Origin: Turbatrix aceti | Taxonomy: Eukaryota; Nematoda; Chromadorea; Rhabditida; Panagrolaimidae | Direction of reading: 5' to 3' | DNA length: 64,000 bases | Assembly (NCBI GenBank): GCA_963969345.1 | Contig: OZ017766.1 | Coordinates: forward strand, 11,718,001-11,782,000 | In this document: one piece after another, positions 48,670 through 60,793 of the stretch | Numbering within the stretch: the first letter of the stretch is position 1 | How the letters are laid out: every line of letters begins with the position of its first letter | Notes under the pieces: generated by a model | Databases searched by the model: none | Told to the model about the DNA's origin: nothing | Seen by the model: the letters and a program-made list of their open reading frames with translations, nothing else | Position numbers and translations under genes: made by a program

Positions 48670-49581
48670 GTATTATTTATCGGATTAAAATACGGTTACA
48701 AATAAAGAATTTGACTATTTCCATCAATTTATCTCTTACTCGTACACACGGGATTATACAAATCAGTGGGGTCGTACGAAGAGGGGTCATCAAAGAAAAA
48801 CAATCCGTCTGAAATCGAAGTCCTTGGTAGAAGCGTTGTAGGCAATGGCGAGGTCGTCGGTCCAGCGCATGCGTGGTCGTCTTAGCGGTCGCTTGGCTTC
48901 CACGTAGTCTTCTGTGGGGCGCCAGTCTGACAGTCGGACTGCCCAGTTGTCGTCGTCGGTCGTCGCGAGCGATTTGGCGTATTTCTGCTTGCGGCGGCGG
49001 GCGGATTCGTTCCAGTCTTTGAGCTTGGTGCGCTTCCGGATGGATTCGGATGGGACTTTGTCGCTCAAACGCACCTCTAAGATAGCACGTTCGAGGCGAC
49101 GTTGTCCCCGCTGGAGGGTTTCGATTCCGGCGTCGGTGAGTGCCCAGGTTTCGCAGCCGTAGAGTACTGCGGGCTTGATGCACTGCTCGATCAATCGCCG
49201 TTTCAGACCCATTCTGACTTTGCGTGAGCGCAGAAAGTCTTGTTTCTTGTGGTCTCTCGGCCAGGAGAAGAGCTGTCCAAGATAGACAAACTCTTTTACT
49301 CTTTCGACCGGAAAACCGTTCAGTAGAATCGTCGCGTCGTCTTTCGAGTTGCTCATCCACTTGGTCTTGGCGATGTTGATTTCCAGACCGACAGAGAGAG
49401 CTTCGTCGGCCAGGTCCTGCAGCATGGCTTGAGCTGTGGGAGCATCTGGTGCCAGGAGCGCAATGTCGTCGGCGTAGGCAAGGTAGCAGAGTCGGTGCCT
49501 GCCAATTTGGAATCCTCGATTTGACCAGTCAATGTTATTGAGCACAGACTGGAGGACAAGGATGAAGAGGAGGGGGGAAAT
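48670..49581 (-). mobile_element. 5'-truncated non-LTR retrotransposon, copy 1
   Basis: The minus-strand frame (about 49581-48790) starts abruptly within the reverse transcriptase at SPLLFILVLQS, runs through the catalytic CYLAYADDIALLA and ends with the thumb/C-terminal region YLGQLFSWPRDHKK, YGCETWALT and RPRMRWTDDL. The endonuclease and most of the polymerase are missing. The 3' end near 48670 is AT-rich (ATAAATAATACAAATG). RTE/Jockey-like LINE. Confidence 0.9.
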
Positions 49582-49848
49582 TGACTATTTATTTGATTAC
49601 ATTATGTTAATATGTAGGTTATAAAGTAAAAAAAAAAAAAAAAATTAAAAAAAGTGCCGAAAACGTGACCTAAAGTTGACCCAATTTTTTTCAATGCTTA
49701 CTAATTTGCGGAAAACAGAGCCGCAGATACAGTATTCTTCAATGTGGTTAGTAGAATCCAACTTGTACAGAAACACCGATTTCAACCACTCAATTTATGG
49801 CACTAATCGAAAAAGCGTCGTCAAAAATGAAAAACTTGATCAACTTTG

Positions 49849-50030
49849 GCAGTAGGGTTCGAACCTACTGCTTTGGCAGTAGGGCCACCCCCCCCCCCCC
49901 GCCCCCGCGGGGATCCCCGCGGGGGTGGAGCCGGGGGTGGCCCCCCGACCCCCGCCCCCGACCATTTGTGACCCCCGTCGGGGAGTAAAACCCCCGCCCC
50001 CGACAGATTCTGCCCCCGACAATGAGCAAA
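49849..50030. repeat. tRNA T-arm-like hairpin next to a C/G-rich tract, copy 1
   Basis: GCAGTAGG-GTTCGAA-CCTACTGC (49849-49871) is a perfect 8-bp stem with a tRNA-like T-loop. It is followed by (C)12 and repeated CCCCCGCCCCCG and CCCCCGACCCCC blocks to about 50020, so the minus strand could form G-quadruplexes. No tRNA A box was seen. The second copy at 56760-56942 has one extra C. Confidence 0.6.
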
Positions 50031-50313
50031 ATTTAGCGTTAAACGCGGAAACGTTCAAAAACAACACAAAAAGGCAAAAACAGAGCAAAATACGTGGCAG
50101 CCTTTAGCGAAGATCAATTTTGGCAGCCTTTAGAGCAATGAAATCAGCGAGCAATGCGTTCAAAATCTTGAAATGTACTTATTCGACGTAGAAAGCGCGC
50201 CAACTAACGAACAATACTTTGACACGCGCGCATTTTCTTGGGGGGATAATCGTTGCATAGTTTAGTTTAAATGCGTCCAATTGCGCAATTCAGCGTAAAA
50301 ATATTTATTCGTT

Positions 50314-51875
50314 CTAAACAGATTTACATAACTCATTAACGGTAATCGTTGCGCATTCCATAATGCTTTCAAGGTCACAGCTAAGAAATGTTTTTTGTAA
50401 GGTTCGAGCAACATAATCTGATGTTTGTATTTGATCCTGACATTTAAAAGAGGGGTACGCTTTGCAAATTGCCAACGCTTCCTTTTTCAAAGGTTTATCG
50501 CATATCTAAAAGTGTTTAAACTTAAAAAAAAAGTTTCTATAATTAACTTACCTCATGGCACGATTTGTTTTTCAATGTTGCTTCATGTTCTATAAAAACA
50601 TGTATATATTCAGTTGCACAATTGGTGAAATCGGCAGCGAGCTTGTGTTCCAGATTTTTAGTGGTCCTTCCCTTGTAGCAATCATGACGGTCAACATAAC
50701 GATATTTGATATAATTTTCAAGTTTAGGTAAGCAAGCCTAAAAAAATCAATTGTGAACCCTGCCAAATATTTAGTACCAAATTTGGAAAACTTACCTTTT
50801 TGCATTGCATTGGTAGCCATACCGATTTTGTGGCGTTCAAAGCAGCAGCTATTTCTTGCCCTGAACATAGAATAAATTCTGTTTTGAGATGACTTCTAAG
50901 ACTATCAGCGGTTTCATAACACTTGTCGACTCCACGGTGTTCTTTGATGTGTTCGGTTATTCGCCTTTCGCAGGACTAAAAAATAAGTAGTTCCATTTTT
51001 TCAATTTGTAGGTTCTTGTCACGAAAATTGATAACGCGCAAAAATCCGTCTTTGAAACTGATGGTTCTTGACACGAAAATCAGAAGGTTCTTGACACAAA
51101 AAACAAAAATCGGAAACCCCGCGACAACATGTTTTTGAACTGTTAAAGGATCGTGACACAATCCTGACACGAAAATCGATTGATGTGCCAAACTGTTTTG
51201 ATTTTAATCGTAGCGCAGCAAAAAAATACATTCAAAATGCGCAAGCGACCAAAATACACAACAAAAAGCAAAAAACTTACCTCTGCGCATCGTTCGTCGT
51301 ACAGTTTATCAACAGCTTGATCCACGATTGTTGAAAATATAGTACGCGATTCGCAAGCAACCTGAACTGAACTGAAGTGGTTCCAGATTTCCAACATTTT
51401 CTCTTTGAGCTTTTCTTCTATCCGAATGTCACACTTGGACGAATCCGGCAGTGCTTGTTCAAAACCAGGTTTTAAGAATTGGAGAACCGTAGGCTCACAT
51501 CCGTCGCTATTCTTGTGATCGTGCTGCAAATGGACTCCAATGAACTTCTGTTGTCAACAACAACAAAACGTGACATACCGTAATGATTAGTAGTGCAACG
51601 CTTCCGATAACAATAAGCGCAATGATAGCACAGCACATGTAAAGCAGCCAACCCCGGCGGGACTTCATCCAGTGCCGCTGACGCTTGGTCTGATTCCATT
51701 TCTGCAGAAGAACATTTTCCTCAAGGATGTAGGAAGATACGCTGCTCAAATCCGCGCTGAACTCTCCGATCTCGCTGGGATTAGGCGAATCCTTGAGCGT
51801 TTCATTTGAGCAATCCGTCTCCGAAGCGAGGAGTAATTCGTTTCCGAAAAAAGATGCGCCGGGCGTAATCGGCAT
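50314..51875 (-). CDS. Cysteine-rich type II membrane protein, DUF19/T20D4.11-like, copy 1
   Basis: Five exons join in phase: 51875-51579, 51523-51281, 50975-50796, 50737-50552 and 50505-50314, for 365 residues. The start MPITPGASF follows TCTTCAG by about 20 bases. A cytoplasmic head (SADLSSVSSYILEEN, basic RRHWMKSRRGW) precedes one membrane segment (LLYMCCAIIALIVIGSVALLII), so the C-terminus should be outside. The outer part has regularly spaced cysteines (DGCEPT, SSKCDI, SCERR, DKCYE, MQCKK, ACLPK, HDCYK, TNCATE, KSCHE, ICDKP, FKCQD, LSCDL, MECAT, ELCKS), in a pattern like two nematode DUF19 domains. Function of that family is unknown. Confidence 0.75.
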
Positions 51876-52230
51876 CGAAGAAAAGCGAACGTAAAGCCGA
51901 CTGAAGACAAAGAAGTGCATAAGATTGATTTCAAACTGTGTTTTTCGTATGCAAATTGAAATCAATCTATGCTAAATACAAATAAATACGTGCGCAAAAA
52001 AGTTTTTTTATAACAATGGAAATTTTTTTTCATTTTTTTTTATGTCGACGCGTCGTTATTGATTCACATAATAGGAAAATAACCAGAAAAGTTACACATT
52101 TTGGCAATTAAAAATTGCAAAAAAGCCAGTTGTGGTTTGAGAATGTATGTATCTACAAACATTATGTATAAACAAATGGTAACAATTTTAAAATTTTATA
52201 AAAATACGAGGTACAAAGCAAATTTTTTTA

Positions 52231-54853
52231 TCACTGTTGCATTTGTCTATTTTTAAAGCCCGCCGCATCCCAGAAAAGTTCTCCGAACGCGCTTCCGACA
52301 GTCGAAGGTTGGTATCTGTTTTGTGGATCAACAGCGACAAGCAGTTGCATGGGATTCTTTCTTGCCAGTTCCGTGCTCAAAGCCGGTACCTGTCTCGGAA
52401 GGATTCGACCACCCTGAACGAATACCGGAATCAGCGATGTCGTAGGAGCCGGAAGAGTGACAAAGCCAGTGGTGACCTTGTTACCGTAATGATTGTCGTA
52501 CACTGAGTACCACACAGCACTGCTGGGAATGTATCCCTGAACGTAGTCCACACCTGGATCGGTCACCGGAATGATCAGGAGCGAGTTGCCCCAGAGGAAC
52601 TCGTGTGAAAGATCGTAAGTGTTTTCATCCTGGGTAAATTCGAAGAACAAAGGACGAATAGCCGTGCCTCCGTAGAGTGATGCGTTGAACATAAGCGTGA
52701 ACAAGTAGGGCAGGTGACGGTACCGGAAGAGGGTGGCCTTTCTTGTGGCTGCGGCAACGCTGGGCCAGACAGCGGGATCCTGGGGAGGGTTACCTGCAGA
52801 ATTGTGGTTTCTCATGAAAGGATGGAAAGCTCCGAGTTGCTGCCAGCGAAGGCAAAGCTCTTCGTTTGAGGGGTCGTTGAAGCCGCAGATGTCAGAACCA
52901 ACATAGGGGATACCAAAGAAGTTGAACTCCATCACGCCGATGATAGCGGATTTGAGATCCGGCCAACGAGATATGTTATCTCCGAGCCAGTGACCGGTGT
53001 ATCGTCCGGAAGATGGGAAAGTAGATCTCGAGACCACAGCTCCTCGCTTACCACGGGCTGCGTTGAGGGCTGCGTAGGTGGCTACGGATTCGGACCAACC
53101 GTACAAACTGTGAGCATTAAACTGGGTGGTAGTATTTCTTGCTGCAGTGCCAATCATGCAAAGCGTGTTCGTCGCGAGGAAATTTTCGCTCCACTGGTAG
53201 GCGTTCCATGTTAGGTACGGCGGAACGTCCAGGTAGGAATCCGCACCTTGAACTGGGCACTTCAAAGGTAAATCGTTGTGGTGAATGCCATCGCCGTAGT
53301 ACCAAGGATTGTCAGAGTTGGTAGCAAAGTTAGAGGGTTCGTTCATGTCGATCCAGATTCCGTCAAAAGCTTGCGTCTTGTGGTAGCGTACGAATTCATT
53401 GATCCACCAGTTTTGGGTCTTGTTAGTAGGATCCAAGAAATCAGGGAACGCGACGTGGTTATTCGGCCAGACAACTCCCAACATGAAAGTTGTGTTCTTA
53501 GCCAGAGGATATTGATCCTGGATATCTCGCATGACGAGATCCTCCCTTGGCCATGAGATGAAAGTAGCATCGGCCTGGAGCGCTCGGACGTAAACATCGT
53601 AGTCAACTTCGATCGCGGGATCAAAGATCAGGATAACTCGCTTGCCCATTTGGTGGAGAGTTTCCGTGTACGCTGGCCAGTCTTTCCACGTGCCGTTCGC
53701 GTCGTAGGTAAAATCAAGACGGTTGTACATGTAGTCAATATCGGCGTACTGTATGTCCTGAGGAATGCCGGCAGCCATGGTTCGGTTGACGACAACTTCG
53801 ACTTCAAGAGTCCCGTTGTAACCGTATCTACAGATTTGGAATCCCAAAGCCCAGTAAGCTGGGAGAAACGGACGTCCAATGACTTGGGCGTACTGCTGTA
53901 TGACATCTTCGGGAGTCGGGCCAGGGAAATAGAAAATGTCCAACTGGCCACCGATGGTACGGTAGACCAGGTGAGGCGCCGGACCGATGACGACTTCCTG
54001 AGCATTGCTGTTGAAGATGAAAACACCGTGAGCCTTGCCGTTGGCTTCGAGCCCGAGGTAGAACGGATGCACGCCGTAGAGATTCTGTGGCTGGTAGTCA
54101 ATTGTGTTTGGTCCGGTGTCACGCGAAAACATGCCCCAGGTAGTGTAATTCGTAAAGGTGTGACGAATTGTCGAATGCACAGTTTCACCAAAGCCATAGA
54201 TATTCTTGGTCGGCAGGTACGTTCCAATTTGAATAAATTGGTCTCCAAATTGTAAGCCTCCAACTGATGTATCCCAGATGTCGATACCGGTTGACACACG
54301 AGTCACCTTGAAAGAAAAGATGCCGTTGGTGTCGTTGACTTGCTGGACGATGAGTTGTTCGGTAGACTGAATTTGAACATTGGCGTTTATTGGCACCGGT
54401 GGAACGAATCTTTGGGTTCCAGTCGGCGTGATTTGAACCTTCACCGCATTACCGATGGATGTTGCAGTAAATTTGAGTTCACCAAAGTTTTGGCTGTAGG
54501 GATTGGGGATCATTCCGGGTCCGGGGGTGAGCAGGGTTGCACCGGATGAATCTTGTTTGGCTGTATAGCCCGAGGTCTGGGGATAGTAGCATTCGGGGAC
54601 ATGTTCTGGGCTCTGAAAAATTTAATCATGGAGTGTTATACATATGTAATTTCCGTGCACAAAGAGATGAATTTCTTACCACAACGTAATTGTCTTCATA
54701 GATGCACCCTCTCTTGAGGCAGTCATCCTTGTTGGATCCAGGTGCTGGATCACAGTCAACCCTTTCATCTGGGGGTACAAAAGTTGTCTGGGACAATGCA
54801 GACGAAAGGCAAAGCAAAAATATTGCCGCGATCTGCAGCGATGGTAACCTCAT
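52231..54853 (-). CDS. GH31 alpha-glucosidase, C-terminally truncated duplicate
   Basis: Exon 1 is 54853-54680 and exon 2 is 54612-52231, for about 851 residues. The sequence is nearly identical to the full-length copy: signal peptide, trefoil domain and both catalytic motifs are intact. At 52266 the duplication junction replaces the last 109 residues (after GELFWD) by 11 unrelated ones (AAGFKNRQMQQ) and a stop. The lost part is the distal C-terminal beta region, including all of the third exon. The upstream GATA pair and acceptor are retained, so it is probably transcribed; whether the enzyme folds is open. One difference in exon 1 is E to G (PAPGSNKDD). Confidence 0.9.
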
Positions 54854-54942
54854 GTCTGCAGCACAGGTAATAATGAGTTTCTGGATGATGCAAGGATTCT
54901 TTTAAATGGCAGGCAAAGGCGTCATCGTCCGAATCCTTTGCC

Positions 54943-54973
54943 TTATCTGAGGTTGGTTGATTTTGTCTTATCT
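54943..54973 (-). promoter_or_regulatory. Paired GATA sites upstream of the truncated alpha-glucosidase
   Basis: Same two WGATAR sites and spacing as at 48032-48062, unchanged in the duplicate. Confidence 0.5.
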
Positions 54974-55580
54974 TAATCAGCTTGGAATGCAAAAATAGGA
55001 TTTTTTGCAATCAAGCTTTGTTCCGCCTACAATGATAGCATTGAATTTTATTCAACTAGCAAACATAGATGTACGATCTCATAGCGATCGTCCGGCAGTC
55101 CTGCAAAAAGGGTGACAATGTTGGCAACCCAATTGAGTAAATATTTATGGAATGTCACAATTTGCTCTCAAAAAACTGTAGTTTATATTTGACTACGGCG
55201 TGCAACAGCGAGCAATCAAAGTTGATTAGTTCCAATGATTGCTGACTCCGCCCATTGAGATTATGCCGGCACCAAAACAACATTCAAAAAATATATTATA
55301 GTTTTAAAAAGCAAAATTATTGCCACAGACATGCGTACTGTTACGATAAGTCGGTTGCACTGGGTATAGTACAACTGCTATCAGGCAGCCAGCCATCAGT
55401 GATCAACATGGAATGCGTGGCCATAATCTTTGATTGATTCATGCATGATGTAAATCACGTTGCTTGACTGATAGCGGGTAGGTGGAACGTGCGAGAAGGA
55501 CGCTAATCCTGTCTAGAAGCATGCTTTCGTTGAAAACAAGGTACTTTGTGGTGTTATTTTTTGTCGATCAAAATACATTT

Positions 55581-56492
55581 GTATTATTTATCGGATTAAA
55601 ATACGGTTACAAATAAAGAATTTGACTATTTCCATCAATTTATCTCTTACTCGTACACACGGGATTATACAAATCAGTGGGGTCGTACGAAGAGGGGTCA
55701 TCAAAGAAAAACAATCCGTCTGAAATCGAAGTCCTTGGTAGAAGCGTTGTAGGCAATGGCGAGGTCGTCGGTCCAGCGCATGCGTGGTCGTCCTAGCGGT
55801 CGCTTGGCTTCCACGTAGTCTTCTGTGGGGCGCCAGTCTGACAGTCGGACTGCCCAGTTGTCGTCGTCGGTCGTCGCGAGCGATTTGGCGTATTTCTGCT
55901 TGCGGCGGCGGGCGGATTCGTTCCAGTCTTTGAGCTTGGTGCGCTTCCGGATGGATTCGGATGGGACTTTGTCGCTCAAACGCACCTCTAAGATAGCACG
56001 TTCGAGGCGACGTTGTCCCCGCTGGAGGGTTTCGATTCCGGCGTCGGTGAGTGCCCAGGTTTCGCAGCCGTAGAGTACTGCGGGCTTGATGCACTGCTCG
56101 ATCAATCGCCGTTTCAGACCCATTCTGACTTTGCGTGAGCGCAGAAAGTCTTGTTTCTTGTGGTCTCTCGGCCAGGAGAAGAGCTGTCCAAGATAGACAA
56201 ACTCTTTTACTCTTTCGACCGGAAAACCGTTCAGTAGAATCGTCGCGTCGTCTTTCGAGTTGCTCATCCACTTGGTCTTGGCGATGTTGATTTCCAGACC
56301 GACAGAGAGAGCTTCGTCGGCCAGGTCCTGCAGCATGGCTTGAGCTGTGGGAGCATCTGGTGCCAGGAGCGCAATGTCGTCGGCGTAGGCAAGGTAGCAG
56401 AGTCGGTGCCTGCCAATTTGGAATCCTCGATTTGACCAGTCAATGTTATTGAGCACAGACTGGAGGACAAGGATGAAGAGGAGGGGGGAAAT
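55581..56492 (-). mobile_element. 5'-truncated non-LTR retrotransposon, copy 2
   Basis: Duplicate of 48670-49581 with the same truncation point. The frame differs by one residue near the end (RPLGRPRMRW here, RPLRRPRMRW in copy 1). Confidence 0.9.
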
Positions 56493-56759
56493 TGACTATT
56501 TATTTGATTACATTATGTTAATATGTAGGTTATAAAGTAAAAAAAAAAAAAAAAATTAAAAAAAGTGCCGAAAACGTGACCTAAAGTTGACCCAATTTTT
56601 TTCAATGCTTACTAATTTGCGGAAAACAGAGCCGCAGATACAGTATTCTTCAATGTGGTTAGTAGAATCCAACTTGTACAGAAACACCGATTTCAACCAC
56701 TCAATTTATGGCACTAATCGAAAAAGCGTCGTCAAAAATGAAAAACTTGATCAACTTTG

Positions 56760-56942
56760 GCAGTAGGGTTCGAACCTACTGCTTTGGCAGTAGGGCCACC
56801 CCCCCCCCCCCCGCCCCCGCGGGGATCCCCGCGGGGGTGGAGCCGGGGGTGGCCCCCCGACCCCCGCCCCCGACCATTTGTGACCCCCGTCGGGGAGTAA
56901 AACCCCCGCCCCCGACAGATTCTGCCCCCGACAATGAGCAAA
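56760..56942. repeat. tRNA T-arm-like hairpin next to a C/G-rich tract, copy 2
   Basis: Duplicate of 49849-50030, with the C-run one base longer. Confidence 0.6.
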
Positions 56943-57225
56943 ATTTAGCGTTAAACGCGGAAACGTTCAAAAACAACACAAAAAGGCAAAAACAGAGCAA
57001 AATACGTGGCAGCCTTTAGCGAAGATCAATTTTGGCAGCCTTTAGAGCAATGAAATCAGCGAGCAATGCGTTCAAAATCTTGAAATGTACTTATTCGACG
57101 TAGAAAGCGCGCCAACTAACGAACAATACTTTGACACGCGCGCATTTTCTTGGGGGGATAATCGTTGCATAGTTTAGTTTAAATGCGTCCAATTGCGCAA
57201 TTCAGCGTAAAAATATTTATTCGTT

Positions 57226-58787
57226 CTAAACAGATTTACATAACTCATTAACGGTAATCGTTGCGCATTCCATAATGCTTTCAAGGTCACAGCTAAGAAA
57301 TGTTTTTTGTAAGGTTCGAGCAACATAATCTGATGTTTGTATTTGATCCTGACATTTAAAAGAGGGGTACGCTTTGCAAATTGCCAACGCTTCCTTTTTC
57401 AAAGGTTTATCGCATATCTAAAAGTGTTTAAACTTAAAAAAAAAGTTTCTATAATTAACTTACCTCATGGCACGATTTGTTTTTCAATGTTGCTTCATGT
57501 TCTATAAAAACATGTATATATTCAGTTGCACAATTGGTGAAATCGGCAGCGAGCTTGTGTTCCAGATTTTTAGTGGTCCTTCCCTTGTAGCAATCATGAC
57601 GGTCAACATAACGATATTTGATATAATTTTCAAGTTTAGGTAAGCAAGCCTAAAAAAATCAATTGTGAACCCTGCCAAATATTTAGTACCAAATTTGGAA
57701 AACTTACCTTTTTGCATTGCATTGGTAGCCATACCGATTTTGTGGCGTTCAAAGCAGCAGCTATTTCTTGCCCTGAACATAGAATAAATTCTGTTTTGAG
57801 ATGACTTCTAAGACTATCAGCGGTTTCATAACACTTGTCGACTCCACGGTGTTCTTTGATGTGTTCGGTTATTCGCCTTTCGCAGGACTAAAAAATAAGT
57901 AGTTCCATTTTTTCAATTTGTAGGTTCTTGTCACGAAAATTGATAACGCGCAAAAATCCGTCTTTGAAACTGATGGTTCTTGACACGAAAATCAGAAGGT
58001 TCTTGACACAAAAAACAAAAATCGGAAACCCCGCGACAACATGTTTTTGAACTGTTAAAGGATCGTGACACAATCCTGACACGAAAATCGATTGATGTGC
58101 CAAACTGTTTTGATTTTAATCGTAGCGCAGCAAAAAAATACATTCAAAATGCGCAAGCGACCAAAATACACAACAAAAAGCAAAAAACTTACCTCTGCGC
58201 ATCGTTCGTCGTACAGTTTATCAACAGCTTGATCCACGATTGTTGAAAATATAGTACGCGATTCGCAAGCAACCTGAACTGAACTGAAGTGGTTCCAGAT
58301 TTCCAACATTTTCTCTTTGAGCTTTTCTTCTATCCGAATGTCACACTTGGACGAATCCGGCAGTGCTTGTTCAAAACCAGGTTTTAAGAATTGGAGAACC
58401 GTAGGCTCACATCCGTCGCTATTCTTGTGATCGTGCTGCAAATGGACTCCAATGAACTTCTGTTGTCAACAACAACAAAACGTGACATACCGTAATGATT
58501 AGTAGTGCAACGCTTCCGATAACAATAAGCGCAATGATAGCACAGCACATGTAAAGCAGCCAACCCCGGCGGGACTTCATCCAGTGCCGCTGACGCTTGG
58601 TCTGATTCCATTTCTGCAGAAGAACATTTTCCTCAAGGATGTAGGAAGATACGCTGCTCAAATCCGCGCTGAACTCTCCGATCTCGCTGGGATTAGGCGA
58701 ATCCTTGAGCGTTTCATTTGAGCAATCCGTCTCCGAAGCGAGGAGTAATTCGTTTCCGAAAAAAGATGCGCCGGGCGTAATCGGCAT
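57226..58787 (-). CDS. Cysteine-rich type II membrane protein, DUF19/T20D4.11-like, copy 2
   Basis: Exons 58787-58491, 58435-58193, 57887-57708, 57649-57464 and 57417-57226, giving the same 365 residues as the copy at 50314-51875. All splice sites and the acceptor ahead of the start are kept. Both copies have complete 5' flanks up to the duplication edges. Confidence 0.75.
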
Positions 58788-59231
58788 CGAAGAAAAGCGA
58801 ACGTAAAGCCGACTGAAGACAAAGAAGTGCATAAGATTGATTTCAAACTGTGTTTTTCGTATGCAAATTGAAATCAATCTATGCTAAATACAAATAAATA
58901 CGTGCGCAAAAAAGTTTTTTTATAACAATGGAAATTTTTTTTCATTCTTTTTTTTATGTCGACGCGTCGTTATTGATTCACATAATAGGAAAATAACCAG
59001 AAAAGTTACACATTTTGGCAATTAAAAATTGCAAAAAAGCCAGTTGTGGTTTGAGAATGTATGTATCTACAAACATTATGTATAAACAAATGGTAACAAT
59101 TTTAAAATTTTATAAAAATACGGGGTACAAAGCAAATTTTTTTATCACTGTTGCATTTGTCTATTTTTAAAGCCCGCCGCCATGTTTTTTGAAAATAAAT
59201 ATTTAACATTTATACCTGTAAAATAAACAAA

Positions 59232-60793
59232 TCAAACATCGATAAAAATATACTCGCGTTGCAACACATAATACTTTACGATTTTTTGAACAGTACACTT
59301 GAAAGGCATCAAGCTTGAAATGTGCTTACGATACGACTGAACCGAAAGAATAACAGCCAGTGCGTTGCCCATGGGTATCCACGAGAGTGCAAGCGTCGCC
59401 CAAGCTGATACCGCAACTCCATCCAACGCTGGAATGACGATCACAAAAATGTACAATGACATTGGAATTAGCGTTGTTATCAACGGAATAGAAGCCTGGA
59501 TAAAGAGCGTTCTGGATATCTGTGCGTGAAGTTTGGCAGTTTTTTTAGAAGGCTGAGAGCTGCTGAATTTATCTTTCATGACATTTTTTACCCTGAGCGA
59601 GCAGTATAAGATTACGGTATAAACTATTCCGTCGACGAGAAATGTGTAAATAATGACAATAAAGTATTGGATGCTGACCTGGAAATTAGTCATCAAATTA
59701 ATTTTGTTTTGGCAAAAAGATTTTTGGTCTCGTTTGGATATGAAGCAAATTACAGGATGCATTTTGAACTTCCGGTGAACTACCGGAAGTACAAATAATG
59801 CTTTCAGACAGTTTTGCTTACATCATTAATTGCAATGGTGTAACGTCTAATGTAATAACCGGAAGCGTTACATAAATTAAACTTTTTCATTATATTTAAA
59901 AGGTGTTTGTTGCACCTGTATACATTCAATTTCAATTTAAGAAAGGAAGTAAATTATTTAAATTTAAAATGCGAGAAACAGTATTTTTTGTTTACTTTTT
60001 GATACAAATTAATCCGGTTCAAATCTACTGCAGATATTAAAAAGAAGGTTTTAATTATGTACAATGAAACAAGCCCCAGACAGAATTAATTAAAACTTTA
60101 ATTAAAGTTTCTAAAGTATACGTCTCAAAAGATCAAGAATTCATCCTCTGACGTGCAGGAAATAAACAAATTGCGTATCACGTGAACATTTCAGAAAATT
60201 TAAAATGCCTTTAACTAAAAACTTACAGCTTTGAGCATTCCAATAGTCATCGTTGTATCATTTTCATTTGCCAAATACGAAGATAAAGATTCTATCCTTT
60301 CAACGTACGACTGACCCATAATCATGTAAGCCCAATAAACAATGCTGGAAAATCCTAATGCAGCTGTGATACTTAAACTCAGCGATGCAAGTAGAAATGA
60401 CTTAGTAAACGGTTGTCCATGACAGATCAACCGATACCTAAAAACAAATCCCATGGCAACAGAGCAGAGACTTAGCTGTAGAAAAAATGCCCATAAAGCA
60501 GTAAGCACACGTTTCCAGTTGATAGGTATGGCTTCATGTGTGAGTATTAAAATTCCATTATAGATAATGTACTCTGAGAAATCTCGTAGAACAATAATGG
60601 GATTTGCAAGGAAAAGCCAGAGGGAAAATACGAGATCTATAACGCAGGTTTGAATGATTGGAGCGTTGTACTGTTGAAAACCCCCGGATGACGATGATCG
60701 GTAGGTTATGTACATGAGTGATCCATTCAGGACACTTCCCAGCGTGCCGGATATTAGAGAGTTAAGTCGATGGATTAATATGATATGTTTCAT
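59232..60793 (-). CDS. Seven-transmembrane chemoreceptor-like GPCR
   Basis: Two exons, 60793-60227 and 59678-59232, join in phase to 337 residues. Hydrophobic segments include SLISGTLGSVLNGSLMYI, VIDLVFSLWLFLANPIIVL, LTALWAFFLQLSLCSVAMGF, LLASLSLSITAALGFSSIVY, QYFIVIIYTFLVDGIVYTVI, IPLITTLIPMSLYIFVIVI and WATLALSWIPMGNALAVIL. The end QSYRKHI after TM7 and the layout with a loop carrying an SKKTAKLHAQISRTL basic stretch before TM6 match nematode serpentine receptors of the Str superfamily (srd/str/srh type). The exact family needs a profile search. The ATG lies one base after TTTTTTCAG, a likely spliced-leader acceptor. Confidence 0.8.

Larger units (their letters stand above)
45356..52266. 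repeat. Tandem duplication, unit 1 (6,911 bp)
   Basis: This unit runs from inside alpha-glucosidase exon 2 to 52266 and is repeated directly in 52267-59180 with only scattered single-base differences and small indels. The junction at 52266/52267 joins the sequence AAAGCCCGCCGC directly to ATCCCAGAAAAG, with no more than one or two bases of shared sequence. Confidence 0.97.
52267..59180. repeat. Tandem duplication, unit 2 (6,914 bp)
   Basis: Direct repeat of 45356-52266. Offsets between matching positions are 6,911 at the left, 6,912 after an extra C in the C-rich tract, and 6,914 near the right end. It ends at AAAGCCCGCCGC (59180), after which unique DNA begins with CATGTTTTTT. Confidence 0.97.

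Noticed and set aside
48677..49360. Second minus-strand frame of 227 codons in the LINE region
   Set aside because: Arg-rich out-of-frame shadow of the reverse transcriptase frame.
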